A DNA stretch of 20,162 bases, taken from the NCBI GenBank assembly GCA_027306845.1, contig DAHUYY010000010.1:1-20162 (forward strand), given 5' to 3'. Origin of the DNA: Vulcanimicrobiota bacterium. GTDB taxonomy: Bacteria; Vulcanimicrobiota; Vulcanimicrobiia; Vulcanimicrobiales; Vulcanimicrobiaceae. The position numbers and the translations under genes are program-made. The notes below the pieces were generated by a model, which worked only from the letters and a program-made list of their open reading frames with translations, did not search any database and was not told the DNA's origin. Below, piece by piece: positions 1-7,008 of the stretch; within the stretch, counting starts at the first letter, position 1; every line of letters starts with the position of its first letter.

Positions 1-2
1 AG

Positions 3-995
3 GATCTCGAGCAGCTGCTCGACGATGTGGCTGCCGCCGGCGTCGAAATCGTCGACGAACAAAAAGAGAGCAAGGCCGATGTCGCCGAAGCGGTTATCGC
101 CGACACGCTCTCGCTCGACGATCCCGTCCGCATGTATCTTAAAGAGATCGGCCGGGTGCCATTGTTGACGATGGAAGAAGAGCGCTCCTTAGCGATGCGT
201 ATCGAAGCCGGAATACTTGCCGAGAAGGCCAATGGGCGCGTTCGTCGCACGCTGACCCCCGACGCGACGCTCGCCGAGCGTCAGCTGACCGAAGCAAACC
301 TACGGCTCGTTGTCTCGATTGCCAAGAAATATGTCGGCCGCGGCATGCTCTTCCTCGATCTCATTCAAGAAGGCAATATGGGCCTTATCCGTGCGGTCGA
401 GAAATTCGATTATCGCAAAGGCTATAAGTTCTCGACCTATGCGACCTGGTGGATTCGGCAGGCGATTACCCGTGCGCTCGCCGATCAGGCGCGCACGATT
501 CGTATTCCCGTTCACATGGTTGAGACGATCAACCGCTTGGTGAAGGTCTCGCGCCAACTCCTACAGGTATTGGGGCGCGAACCAACCGTTGAAGAGATCG
601 GGCGCGAGATGGGTTTGAGCGCCGAAAAAGTGCGCGAGGTCATGAAGATCAGCCAAGATCCGATCTCGCTGGAGACGCCGATCGGGGAAGAGGAAGATTC
701 GCATCTCGGCGATTTTATCGAAGACCAAGAAGCGATCGCGCCCGCCGAAGCCGCCTCGGTTATGCTGCTCAAAGAGAAGATGGCCGACGTTCTCCAACAC
801 CTTACCGATCGCGAACGAAAGGTTCTGGTCCTTCGCTTCGGCCTCGAGGACGGGCATCAGCGGACGTTGGAAGAGGTCGGCCAAGAGTTCGGCGTCACCC
901 GCGAACGCATCCGCCAGATCGAGGCGAAGGCGTTGCGCAAGCTCCGCCATCCCTCGCGCGGAAAAGTTCTGAAGGATTACTGGCAGGGCGACTAA
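3..995 (+). CDS. sigA: Primary RNA polymerase sigma factor (SigA/RpoD), 5' end outside window
   Basis: This is the housekeeping sigma factor that directs RNA polymerase to -35/-10 promoters. The reading frame is open to the left edge (from base 3), and the residues before the GTG at 27 (LEQLLDDVAAAGVEIVDE) look like the end of sigma region 1.1, so the gene very probably begins upstream and the GTG is not its start. Region 1.2 is seen as DDPVRMYLKEIGRVPLLT. Region 2 contains ANLRLVVSIAKKY, the 2.3/2.4 stretch YKFSTYATWWIRQAITRA and IRIPVHM. Region 3 follows, and region 4 holds the helix-turn-helix FGVTRERIRQIEAKALRKLR. The spacer between regions 1.2 and 2 is short. TAA ends only seven bases from the end of the convergent gene at 1002, with no obvious terminator between them. 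The family assignment is secure. Primary rather than group 2 status rests on the region 1.1-like residues. Confidence 0.95.
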   Translation, partial: DLEQLLDDVAAAGVEIVDEQKESKADVAEAVIADTLSLDDPVRMYLKEIGRVPLLTMEEERSLAMRIEAGILAEKANGRVRRTLTPDATLAERQLTEANLRLVVSIAKKYVGRGMLFLDLIQEGNMGLIRAVEKFDYRKGYKFSTYATWWIRQAITRALADQARTIRIPVHMVETINRLVKVSRQLLQVLGREPTVEEIGREMGLSAEKVREVMKISQDPISLETPIGEEEDSHLGDFIEDQEAIAPAEAASVMLLKEKMADVLQHLTDRERKVLVLRFGLEDGHQRTLEEVGQEFGVTRERIRQIEAKALRKLRHPSRGKVLKDYWQGD

Positions 996-1001
996 ACGCC
1001 G

Positions 1002-1661
1002 CTACATTCCACCCATGCCGGCGTTCTTCGTCGGATGCACGAGCGGATTTTTCTCGGCGAACGCTCCATTCGGGTTGGGGGTAATCCAGACGATGAGATC
1101 CCAGATCGAGGGGTACTCGAAAAGGTGCTTCACGCTCTTTGCGTTGTGAACTTTCCCCATCTTTACCAACGTGGAAGCCGAGGGAAAGAGCGGGTCGCCG
1201 CCTGCATCGACGAATGCTTTGAGCGAGCTCGCATGATAGGAATCTTTGCCCATCGCGCCGCGCACCACCCAGTGAAAGTGTGCCGGAATGTGGATCCAAC
1301 GCGCCGGGTTCACGCCCCAAAGAGTTGGAGCGTGCGGCGAATCTCCGACCGGAACCGAGAAATCTGCACCGAGAAGGTGTCCGTGAACGTCGTACCAGAG
1401 CTGGCTTGGGTGCGCCGGCCCGGTGCTGAGCCAATGAAGGTTGGCGTAGCTAATCGCTCCGGTGTTGTCCTCGTTGGTGTAGCGGAAATACCCCGCACGG
1501 CGGGCGTCGGCAATCGTCGCGAAGCGCTGGGCAAGATCGGCCTGAATGCGGTGGACGAAAGCGATCTCGCTTCCTTGCGGTTTCGGTGAGAGCGGTGCTG
1601 CTCCGATAAGGCTGATGCTCGTTGCGAGCGAAGCGCACGCGAGTGCGAGGCGTCGGAACAT
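1002..1661 (-). CDS. Secreted His-rich protein of unknown function
   Basis: A 219-residue protein that I do not recognise. The ATG at 1661 is preferred because an AGAAAGGGA ribosome-binding sequence lies just upstream; a TTG six codons earlier (1679) overlaps the stop of the preceding gene and would put that site inside the coding region. Residues 1-22 form a signal peptide (two arginines, a hydrophobic stretch, then a likely cleavage after AA), so the product should be exported. The mature part has a WYDVHGHLLGADFSVPVGD stretch near residues 89-107 and a His-dense motif HIPAHFHW at residues 124-131, which could bind metal or lie in a beta-barrel; this is speculation. It is the last gene of a leftward three-gene run after the KGG protein and a proline-rich secreted protein, and it converges on sigA. 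I have no basis for a pathway. Confidence 0.7.
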   Translation of the reverse strand: MFRRLALACASLATSISLIGAAPLSPKPQGSEIAFVHRIQADLAQRFATIADARRAGYFRYTNEDNTGAISYANLHWLSTGPAHPSQLWYDVHGHLLGADFSVPVGDSPHAPTLWGVNPARWIHIPAHFHWVVRGAMGKDSYHASSLKAFVDAGGDPLFPSASTLVKMGKVHNAKSVKHLFEYPSIWDLIVWITPNPNGAFAEKNPLVHPTKNAGMGGM

Positions 1662-1675
1662 GGGTGGTCCCTTTC

Positions 1676-2521
1676 TCAAGCGGGTGAGGAGATTGGCGTC
1701 GGTGACGGTGAGGGTGGCGTCGTCGGTAAGGGTGGCGTCGTCGGTGAGGGTGGCGTCGTCGGTGAGGGCGGCGTTGTCGGCGAGGGCGGTGCAGTCGGCG
1801 ATGCCGTCGGTCGCGGCGACGGGTGCGCTCGTTGGATGTGCGGGTGCGCCGGAGTCATCAAGGGGATCGGTGTGAATGCCGCCGCGGGAGTCGCAGAGAG
1901 GACCGGAAGCGGAGGCGGTGTCGCGATGAACGCTTTCCCATCGGCAACGGTCACGAGCGCACCGGCCTGCGCGCGCACTTGCGTTCCTTTCGCGAGGTCG
2001 ATGTTGCGACCACGCCGGAAAACTTGATAGAGCACGTGCGGCGGGAAAAGAATATTTGCAACGGTGTCTTCGACGCCGACCGTCGATTCATGGCCGATCG
2101 TCGTGTGGACGGTGAGCCGATAGGAGGGAGCGACCAACGGCAACGTTTTGCCGTCGGCGAGTTTAAACGGCTCGAAAAAAATATCGACGTACCCGTAAAC
2201 ATCGCCGCTCGCTGCCGCGCGCACGTTGAGCACTTTAATGAATTCCGAACTTCCGGCGGGGGCGAGCGTCACCCCGTCGACGCGCAACGGGTAGGTGAGG
2301 TGCGCGCGCACGATCTCTCCACGCTGCGAGGTCACCGATGAGAGTGGATCGTCGAGCGTAAAAAAGAGCGAGGTCGACGACGCGTGCGGGCGCCCGAGAG
2401 CCGAGGCGATCGGCTGCCCCGGCGGTGGGGTAGCGATAACGATCGCGCTCAGTGGCGGCGCGGGAAAAAACGTCGCGGCGGCGGTCGCTATGATTGCAAG
2501 CGATACGCCGAGCGCACGCAG
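1676..2521 (-). CDS. Secreted or membrane-anchored protein with proline-rich repeat tail; start uncertain
   Basis: I do not recognise this family. A hydrophobic export segment (LGVSLAIIATAAATFFP) is followed by a globular domain of about 150 residues, with segments such as GVTLAPAGSSEFIKVLNV and DGKTLPLVAPSYRLTVHTT. After that comes a Ser/Thr/Pro tail built from six-residue TTPPSP units up to the C-terminus, typical of cell-wall-spanning or linker regions. The start is a problem. The frame stays open upstream to 2704, but every ATG/GTG/TTG there lies deep inside the KGG gene (ATG at 2638, overlap about 115 bases). The first codon after the KGG stop that could serve is CTG at 2521, giving 281 residues and a signal peptide at the very N-terminus. 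I give that minimal extent. Its TGA at 1676 abuts the next gene, consistent with one operon. Confidence 0.6.
   Translation of the reverse strand: MRALGVSLAIIATAAATFFPAPPLSAIVIATPPPGQPIASALGRPHASSTSLFFTLDDPLSSVTSQRGEIVRAHLTYPLRVDGVTLAPAGSSEFIKVLNVRAAASGDVYGYVDIFFEPFKLADGKTLPLVAPSYRLTVHTTIGHESTVGVEDTVANILFPPHVLYQVFRRGRNIDLAKGTQVRAQAGALVTVADGKAFIATPPPLPVLSATPAAAFTPIPLMTPAHPHIQRAHPSPRPTASPTAPPSPTTPPSPTTPPSPTTPPLPTTPPSPSPTPISSPA
1707..1796. repeat. Five tandem 18-bp units in the coding tail
   Basis: Five head-to-tail 18-base units at 1707-1724, 1725-1742, 1743-1760, 1761-1778 and 1779-1796. Units 1 and 3 are identical (GGTGAGGGTGGCGTCGTC), unit 2 has one change, and units 4 and 5 are more diverged. 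On the minus strand each unit encodes six residues of the TTPPSP type, so copy-number change would lengthen or shorten the protein tail without a frameshift. Confidence 0.9.
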
Positions 2522-2522
2522 G

Positions 2523-2861
2523 TTAACTCGCGCGCTCTTCTTCCTCGGCGACGATTGCGGCGCGCTTACCCTGTTCGATAAGCTCTTTGACGCGCTGACC
2601 GCCTTTTTGTCCGATTCTTTCGTAGAAATCCGCTCCATATCGATCTCGGGTCGCTTCGCCGCCTTTCTTGCCACCCTTCTTCCCGATCTCTTCGTAGAAC
2701 GCATGACCGTGCGATTTCTTCGTCGCTAATCCGCCTTTGCGGCCGATTGCCTCGTAAAATTCCGGGCCATACTTGGCTTTGACGGTTTGGCCGCCTTTTT
2801 TGCCGGCCTCACGGACCGACATGCCGGGGGCTTTGGGCTGAGGTTCGCGCTCGTCGGACAT
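2523..2861 (-). CDS. KGG-repeat general stress protein
   Basis: A 112-residue, charged, cytoplasmic protein with KGG motifs at residues 22-24, 42-44, 62-64, 66-68 and 86-88. They lie in roughly 20-residue repeats of the form YG-x-FYE-x-IG-x-KGG. This is the stress-induced KGG family (YciG/GsiB type), whose members accumulate in starvation or desiccation, are very hydrophilic and have no known enzymatic activity. The ATG at 2861 has an AGGGAG ribosome-binding site nine bases upstream. A second Met at residue 14 is less likely. It is the first gene of a leftward run and is divergent from the HEAT/cyclophilin gene, with about 150 bases between the two starts. The family call is secure from the repeats; the stress role is family knowledge and not visible in the sequence. 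Confidence 0.92.
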   Translation of the reverse strand: MSDEREPQPKAPGMSVREAGKKGGQTVKAKYGPEFYEAIGRKGGLATKKSHGHAFYEEIGKKGGKKGGEATRDRYGADFYERIGQKGGQRVKELIEQGKRAAIVAEEEERAS

Positions 2862-3010
2862 TGCTCGTTGCTCCCTTATGCCCCCATCGGGAGCATGGTA
2901 TGTGGTCAGAGGTCGGCAGGACGCCGCGCTCTGTATCTGTTAAGAACGCCTTGGAATCGCATTTGGTTGGGCTAGATGCCCGAATAACGTCAAAAAATTG
3001 GAGAACGAAC
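2862..3010. promoter_or_regulatory. Divergent intergenic region
   Basis: This 149-base gap separates the starts of the KGG gene (leftward) and the HEAT/cyclophilin gene (rightward), so both promoters should lie here. The only rightward candidate I see is weak: TTGGAA at 2951-2956 and TAGATG at 2973-2978 with a 16-base spacer. No leftward promoter stands out. The rightward gene's ribosome-binding site GGAG at 3000-3003 is clear. Confidence 0.35.
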
Positions 3011-4510
3011 GTGAGAAGCTCGGGAATCCGTACGATTGCCCTGGCCGCCGCCGCGGCGCTCGCCCTTCCCGGCCTGCCGGGGGCGGCTGCAACGACGATG
3101 CCTCCGGCGCTGCAAATCCTGATCCTCGAGCAGAAGCGGTCGCTCGGGCACGGGAGGCTCGCACATCTGCTCGATACCGGGGGGACGCTCGTAGCGGTCC
3201 GGGCCGCGCTTGCGCTCGGTCGCACGAAGCAGCCGGCGGCCGCCCCGGTGCTGCTCAATCACGTCGCCGACTCGCGCCCGGCCGTGCGTGCGCTCTCGCT
3301 CTTCGCGCTCGGGCTGCTCGCCGACGGGCGCGGGATACCCGCGATGCTACGCGGCCTGCACGACCGGAACGGCGCGGTCCGCGTCGGCGCCATCGATGCG
3401 CTCGATCGTGAGGTGATGGCGGCGCAGGTTCCGGCCGCGCTTCTGCCCCGCGTCGCCCGTGCCGAGATGCGGGCGGCGCTTCACGACGCCAGCCCGATCG
3501 TGCGCTCGATCGCCGCGATCGATCTTGTTGGGCTCGCCAAGGGCCCTGCGGCGAGCCCGGCCTCCGCCGTGCTGCTGAAGCTCTTCAAACGCGACCCCTC
3601 GCTGGAAGTGCGCCGAGCGGCGATGTGGGCGATCTTTCGTGGCTACGCCGCGAAGGTGCCGCGGAAGGCCCTGCTGCAAGGGCTCGCCGATAGCGATAGC
3701 GTCATTCGCATCGAGGCGGTACGCGCGATCGGCGGCAGCAAGGATCCCGCACTGCTCCCGGCGCTCAAGCCGATGCTGCAAGACCGATCGTGGCGCGTTG
3801 CGGAGCAGGCCGGCGAGGCGATCCTCTCCCTGGAAGGGCGCCCGGCGACGCAGCACTGGAAAAAGATCCCGGCGTGGCTCCACCTCCCGCCGGTCCACCC
3901 GAGCCCGCTCGATCGCCTGCCGGCACTGCCGCGCCCCGCACAGCCACCGATCCCCGCGCCGCCGAACCCATCGGCGGTATCGCCGACGCTCTCGCTCGAC
4001 CCCAGAACGGCAGCGGAGATGATCGGCCCCGCACCCGGCCCGCACCCGCGCGTGCGCATCGTGACGACGCAGGGCAATATCTACCTCGAACTCTTTCCCG
4101 AGTGGGCTCCGCTGACGGTCGAAAATTTCTTGAACGTCGCCGCGCGCGGATACTACGATAATCAGCCATGGTTTCGCATCGTACCCGATTTCGTCGTGCA
4201 GACCGGCGACCCGTCGGCGAATGCACCGGGGCTCGGCTATACCATCGGTGCCGAGGAAAACCCGATGTTGCAGGGGAGCGATATTCTCTCGATGGGGCTC
4301 GATTATCCCAAAGGCAAACCGGCGCGCGATTCGGCCTCAACGGAATATTACATCACGCTCTCGCCGCAATATCATCTCGACCGCGATTTTACGGTCTTCG
4401 GGAAAGTGATCGCCGGCGCCGCCGTGCTCGCGCACCTCTCCGAAGCGGATCGAGTGATTCGCATCGACCGCATCGCCGATCTCGAAGTGAAAGCGCCGGC
4501 GCCCCGATAA
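3011..4510 (+). CDS. Exported HEAT-repeat protein fused to a cyclophilin-type peptidyl-prolyl isomerase
   Basis: A 499-residue protein that should catalyse cis/trans isomerisation of peptidyl-proline bonds outside the cytoplasm. GTG at 3011 is chosen because GGAG sits seven bases upstream and residues 1-23 then form a signal peptide (a run of Ala and Leu ending GAAA). Upstream in-frame codons from 2861 would add 50 unrelated residues. Residues of about 45-290 are a series of HEAT-like helical repeats (for example VRAALALGR, VRALSLFALGLLADG, IRIEAVRAIGG). A proline-rich linker follows, then a cyclophilin domain from about 345 to the end. The catalytic-type Arg is R389 in WFRIVPDFVVQTGD, followed by the family stretches AENPM, STEYYITLSP and FTVFGKV. 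The Trp seen in human cyclophilin A is not conserved, which is common in bacterial members. It converges on dtd with 12 bases between. Each domain is clear; the partner of the HEAT part is unknown. Confidence 0.9.
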   Translation: MRSSGIRTIALAAAAALALPGLPGAAATTMPPALQILILEQKRSLGHGRLAHLLDTGGTLVAVRAALALGRTKQPAAAPVLLNHVADSRPAVRALSLFALGLLADGRGIPAMLRGLHDRNGAVRVGAIDALDREVMAAQVPAALLPRVARAEMRAALHDASPIVRSIAAIDLVGLAKGPAASPASAVLLKLFKRDPSLEVRRAAMWAIFRGYAAKVPRKALLQGLADSDSVIRIEAVRAIGGSKDPALLPALKPMLQDRSWRVAEQAGEAILSLEGRPATQHWKKIPAWLHLPPVHPSPLDRLPALPRPAQPPIPAPPNPSAVSPTLSLDPRTAAEMIGPAPGPHPRVRIVTTQGNIYLELFPEWAPLTVENFLNVAARGYYDNQPWFRIVPDFVVQTGDPSANAPGLGYTIGAEENPMLQGSDILSMGLDYPKGKPARDSASTEYYITLSPQYHLDRDFTVFGKVIAGAAVLAHLSEADRVIRIDRIADLEVKAPAPR

Positions 4511-4522
4511 CGGCGCCCGGCC

Positions 4523-4972
4523 TCAGAAGAGGCGCCGCGAATCGAGCAAGATCGTCACCGGGCCGTCGTTCACCGACGCGACGGCCATCGTCGCTCCGAA
4601 GCGACCGTAGGCGACGGTGAGGGAGCCGCGCTCGAGCAGAGCGCCGACGCATTCGTAGAGCGTGCGCGCTCGATCGCCGGGTGCAGCTGCGACGAAGGAT
4701 GGGCGCTTGCCGCTACGCGCGTCGCCGAGCAACGTAAATTGCGAGATCAGTAAAACGGCGCCCCCACTCTGGTGAATGTCGCGGTTCATCTTTCCGTGCT
4801 CGTCGTTCCAGATGCGAAGAGCGAGGATTTTGTCGGCGATCGTGCGGGCGTCGCTCTCGTCGTCATCGCGGGCGACGCCCAACAACACGAGCAGCCCCGC
4901 GCCGATAGCGCCGACGAGTTCGTCGTCGACGCGAACGCTTGCTTCGGAGACGCGCGTGAGAACGGCGCGCAC
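4523..4972 (-). CDS. dtd: D-aminoacyl-tRNA deacylase (D-Tyr-tRNA deacylase)
   Basis: A 149-residue cytoplasmic enzyme that hydrolyses D-amino acids wrongly attached to tRNA (and glycine from tRNA-Ala), a quality-control step in translation. GTG at 4972 is chosen because it gives the family N-terminus VRAVLTRVSEASVRVDDELV and the usual length of about 145-150. The open frame extends upstream only through the end of the preceding gene. Signature motifs are both present: SQFT at residues 77-80, with the Thr that lines the active site, and GPVT at residues 137-140, whose cis-proline loop recognises the D-configuration across the dimer. It starts four bases after the stop of the proline dehydrogenase gene, so the two are almost certainly co-transcribed and probably translationally coupled; I see no strong ribosome-binding site of its own. 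Confidence 0.96.
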   Translation of the reverse strand: MRAVLTRVSEASVRVDDELVGAIGAGLLVLLGVARDDDESDARTIADKILALRIWNDEHGKMNRDIHQSGGAVLLISQFTLLGDARSGKRPSFVAAAPGDRARTLYECVGALLERGSLTVAYGRFGATMAVASVNDGPVTILLDSRRLF

Positions 4973-4976
4973 GGAG

Positions 4977-5870
4977 TTACTTGCTGAAAATCGAGGAGAG
5001 CGCGAAGAGCGCGTTCTCCCGGCGCTCCATAACGCGGCGGAAAAAATAGCCCGCCCAATGCGTCCCGAACGGGACGTAGATGCGCACCCGATGCCCGCGC
5101 GCAACGAGATCGCGTTGTAAGCCGGGGCGGCAGCCGTAGAGCATTTGGAACTCATAGCGATCCGGCGGTATCGATCGTTCGGCGATGAAACGCTCGAGCT
5201 CGGCGATAAGGCCGACGTCGTGCGTGGCGAGCGCCGGATAATTTACCTCGAGTAGCAATCGCTTCGCATCGGCGAGATATTGCGCGCGAATCTCGGGCAT
5301 CGTCTTTATGGCGATCGTCGCGGGCTCGTTATAGGCCCCTTTGCAGATTCGTACGCGTTGGCGCAGTGCGATGGCATGCGTGACATCGTCGGGAGTGCGC
5401 TTGAGATAGGCTTGCAGCACCGGGCCGACGTTTCCGTGTTTGGCGAAGGCGCGATCGACGACGCGAAGGGTCGCGTCGGTGACCGCGCTTCCCTCCATAT
5501 CGACGCGAACGAAAGGATCCGGATTTGCGGCGGCTCGTCGGAGAACCGTCGAGAGGTTCTCCAACGCAAAATCTTCGCCGACGAGCAAGCCCATCGCCGA
5601 GAGCTTCACCGAGACGTTCGTCTGCAGCCCCGAGAGACCGACTGCATCGAGCATCTCCAAATACGCGTCGCGCGTCGCGGCGGCTGCGGTAGGATCGAGG
5701 ACGTCCTCGCCGAGGAAGTCCAACGTCGCGGTCATCCCCTCCGCGTTGAGCTGGGCGACCGCCTCGAGGGCCGTTTTAATCGTCTCTCCGGCGACGAAGC
5801 GCTTTGCTAGGAAGAAAAACTTCTTCTGAAATGCTGAATCCGGCGCGAAAAGCCGGTCGATGACTGCCAT
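4977..5870 (-). CDS. putB: Proline dehydrogenase (monofunctional PRODH)
   Basis: A 297-residue FAD-dependent enzyme that oxidises L-proline to pyrroline-5-carboxylate, passing electrons to the membrane quinone pool. It is the stand-alone type, without the P5C dehydrogenase domain of PutA. Family motifs in order: VSVKLSAMG (residues 87-94), FVRVDMEGS (120-128), LQAYLKRT (152-159), RICKGAY (174-180), ATHD (215-218), YEFQMLYG (239-246), RIYVPFG (263-269) and the substrate-carboxylate-binding pair R278/R279 in GYFFRRVMER. ATG at 5870 has GAGGGG a few bases upstream. It is the first gene of a leftward pair with dtd. No gene for P5C dehydrogenase is in this window, so the second step must be encoded elsewhere. 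The symbol putB is used by analogy with other monofunctional enzymes. Confidence 0.95.
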   Translation of the reverse strand: MAVIDRLFAPDSAFQKKFFFLAKRFVAGETIKTALEAVAQLNAEGMTATLDFLGEDVLDPTAAAATRDAYLEMLDAVGLSGLQTNVSVKLSAMGLLVGEDFALENLSTVLRRAAANPDPFVRVDMEGSAVTDATLRVVDRAFAKHGNVGPVLQAYLKRTPDDVTHAIALRQRVRICKGAYNEPATIAIKTMPEIRAQYLADAKRLLLEVNYPALATHDVGLIAELERFIAERSIPPDRYEFQMLYGCRPGLQRDLVARGHRVRIYVPFGTHWAGYFFRRVMERRENALFALSSIFSK

Positions 5871-5933
5871 GCGCCCCTCTTCGACGCAGGCGAGGCCGAG
5901 CGCTGCTAGAAAGACCCAGTTCGTCGTGCCGAA

Positions 5934-5939
5934 ATTTTA
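5934..5939 (-). promoter_or_regulatory. Possible -10 element for the proline dehydrogenase gene
   Basis: Read on the minus strand, TAAAAT (5939 to 5934) matches the -10 consensus at five of six positions and lies about 65 bases upstream of the ATG. No good -35 hexamer is found 16-18 bases further upstream, so this is a weak call. The gap 5871-5986 also has to hold the promoter of the rightward response-regulator operon; TTGACC at 5947-5952 is a possible -35 for it, without a convincing -10. Confidence 0.3.
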
Positions 5940-5986
5940 CGCACCGTTGACCGAATCGGCGAGGCTGGGATCGCCTCGGAGTGCTA

Positions 5987-6421
5987 ATGTCTGAAGATAT
6001 GCCACAGCGCAACTGGCGAGTTCTCATCGCTGACGACGACCCCGCGATCTGCACGTTGGTCGATACCGTCTTGCGCAAGGGGCCCTTCCAGATGATCGTC
6101 TGTAACGATGCCGAGAGTGCGCTGGTGGCGATCGGCCGTGAAGACCCCTTCGATATCATCATCTGCGACTTTATGTTACCGGGCATCTCCGGGCTCGATT
6201 TAATCGAGCGACTGCGCTCGAACGAACGGACGCGAGGGGTGCCGATTCTCATGATCAGCGGGCACACCAACTACGCGATGGATGGGCGTGCGAAAAATGC
6301 CGGTGCGAACCTTTTTCTCAACAAGCCGTTTACGATCTCGCAATTGCGAGCTGCGGTCAATCAACTGCTCGCTATCTCGCGCCCCAGTTTCGGCGGTTCG
6401 GGCAATCCGGCAGCGCGGTAG
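5987..6421 (+). CDS. Single-domain response regulator (CheY-like receiver)
   Basis: A 144-residue receiver domain with no output domain, so it would act by protein-protein contact or in a phosphorelay. ATG at 5987 is chosen because CGGAG lies five bases upstream; a GTG two codons earlier and an ATG at 5999 are alternatives. Receiver landmarks are present: the acidic cluster D16-D17-D18 (IADDDP), phospho-acceptor D61 in IIICDFMLPG, the hydroxyl residue S91 in ILMISG, and K113 in LNKPF. No histidine kinase is in the window, so the partner is unknown. It opens a rightward run into the MntP-like, KamB, KamC, Kce and permease genes. Its TAG stop is followed in the same frame by the MntP coding region after only 15 bases. 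A role in controlling the downstream genes is unsupported, because there is no DNA-binding domain. Confidence 0.93.
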   Translation: MSEDMPQRNWRVLIADDDPAICTLVDTVLRKGPFQMIVCNDAESALVAIGREDPFDIIICDFMLPGISGLDLIERLRSNERTRGVPILMISGHTNYAMDGRAKNAGANLFLNKPFTISQLRAAVNQLLAISRPSFGGSGNPAAR

Positions 6422-6435
6422 GAAGCCCCTACCGC
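6415..6435 (+). other. Hairpin across the response-regulator stop and the next gene's translation start
   Basis: A perfect 8-bp inverted repeat, GCGGTAGG (6415-6422) and CCTACCGC (6428-6435), with a five-base loop. It contains the stop codon of the response regulator (6419-6421) and the GGAAG that would serve as ribosome-binding site for the TTG start at 6437. Only three T follow it, so it is a poor intrinsic terminator; a translational effect or a weak attenuator is the better guess. Confidence 0.5.
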
Positions 6436-6436
6436 T

Positions 6437-6994
6437 TTGGCCTTTCTTAAAGTTCTCTTTGTAGCGATCGCGCTTGCGCTCGACGTCTTTGCCGTTGCCA
6501 TCGGCGTCGGCTTGCGCGGGCTCGACCTCGGTGCCCGGGTGCGCATCGGCGCCAGTTTCGCTGCCGCCGAGATGGGGATGTCTCTGCTTGGGCTCGAGCT
6601 CGGTGGGCTCGCCGGACGTGCACTCGGCCTGCATGCCGGCTATCTCGGGTTCGCAGTGCTTATCATTTTGGGTATTGCGATGATCGCACAGGCGGTGCGC
6701 GAGAGCGAACGCCCCCCGCTCGATCTCTCGCGCGGTTGGGGGCTGGCGCTCGCGGCGCTCTCGGTGAGCGTCGATTCTCTCGGCGTCGGTTTCTCGATTC
6801 ACTATATCGGCGTGCCGATCGTCGTCACGCTCGTGACGATCGGCGTTGTTTCGGTGCTTTCAACGACGATCGGCATCACGTTCGGGCGCCTAGTAGGGCA
6901 ACGCAGCGAAGCTTCGGCGGAGTTACTCGCCGGAATCGCGCTAGTGATCGCCGGGGCGGGCTTTGCAGTGCTCCAGGCGCTCGGCATAGCGTAG
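6437..6994 (+). CDS. MntP-family membrane protein (putative Mn2+ efflux pump)
   Basis: A 185-residue inner-membrane protein with about six hydrophobic segments, matching the MntP family, which exports manganese. The family's paired acidic signatures are visible: D16 in LALDVFAVAIGVGLRG and D113 in VSVDSLGVGFS, one in each half of an internally duplicated fold. Length is close to the usual 185-190. The only usable start near the N-terminus is TTG at 6437, sitting directly after a hairpin that contains its GGAAG site; otherwise the frame is continuous with the upstream response regulator apart from one TAG. No yybP-ykoY-type manganese riboswitch is seen, and there is no room for one. The next gene begins 14 bases downstream, so it is inside an operon. 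Family membership is firm; Mn specificity is by family. Confidence 0.85.
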   Translation: MAFLKVLFVAIALALDVFAVAIGVGLRGLDLGARVRIGASFAAAEMGMSLLGLELGGLAGRALGLHAGYLGFAVLIILGIAMIAQAVRESERPPLDLSRGWGLALAALSVSVDSLGVGFSIHYIGVPIVVTLVTIGVVSVLSTTIGITFGRLVGQRSEASAELLAGIALVIAGAGFAVLQALGIA

Positions 6995-7008
6995 CGAAAA
7001 CCTCGCCC

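Noticed and set aside
1707..1796. CRISPR array
   Set aside because: Units are contiguous without spacers and are in frame within a protein gene.
2861..3010. N-terminal extension of the HEAT/cyclophilin gene from TTG 2861
   Set aside because: It would put 50 unrelated residues before a good signal peptide, while GTG at 3011 has a strong ribosome-binding site.
4973..5155. Upstream extension of the dtd frame
   Set aside because: It lies inside the proline dehydrogenase gene, and the family N-terminus begins exactly at GTG 4972.
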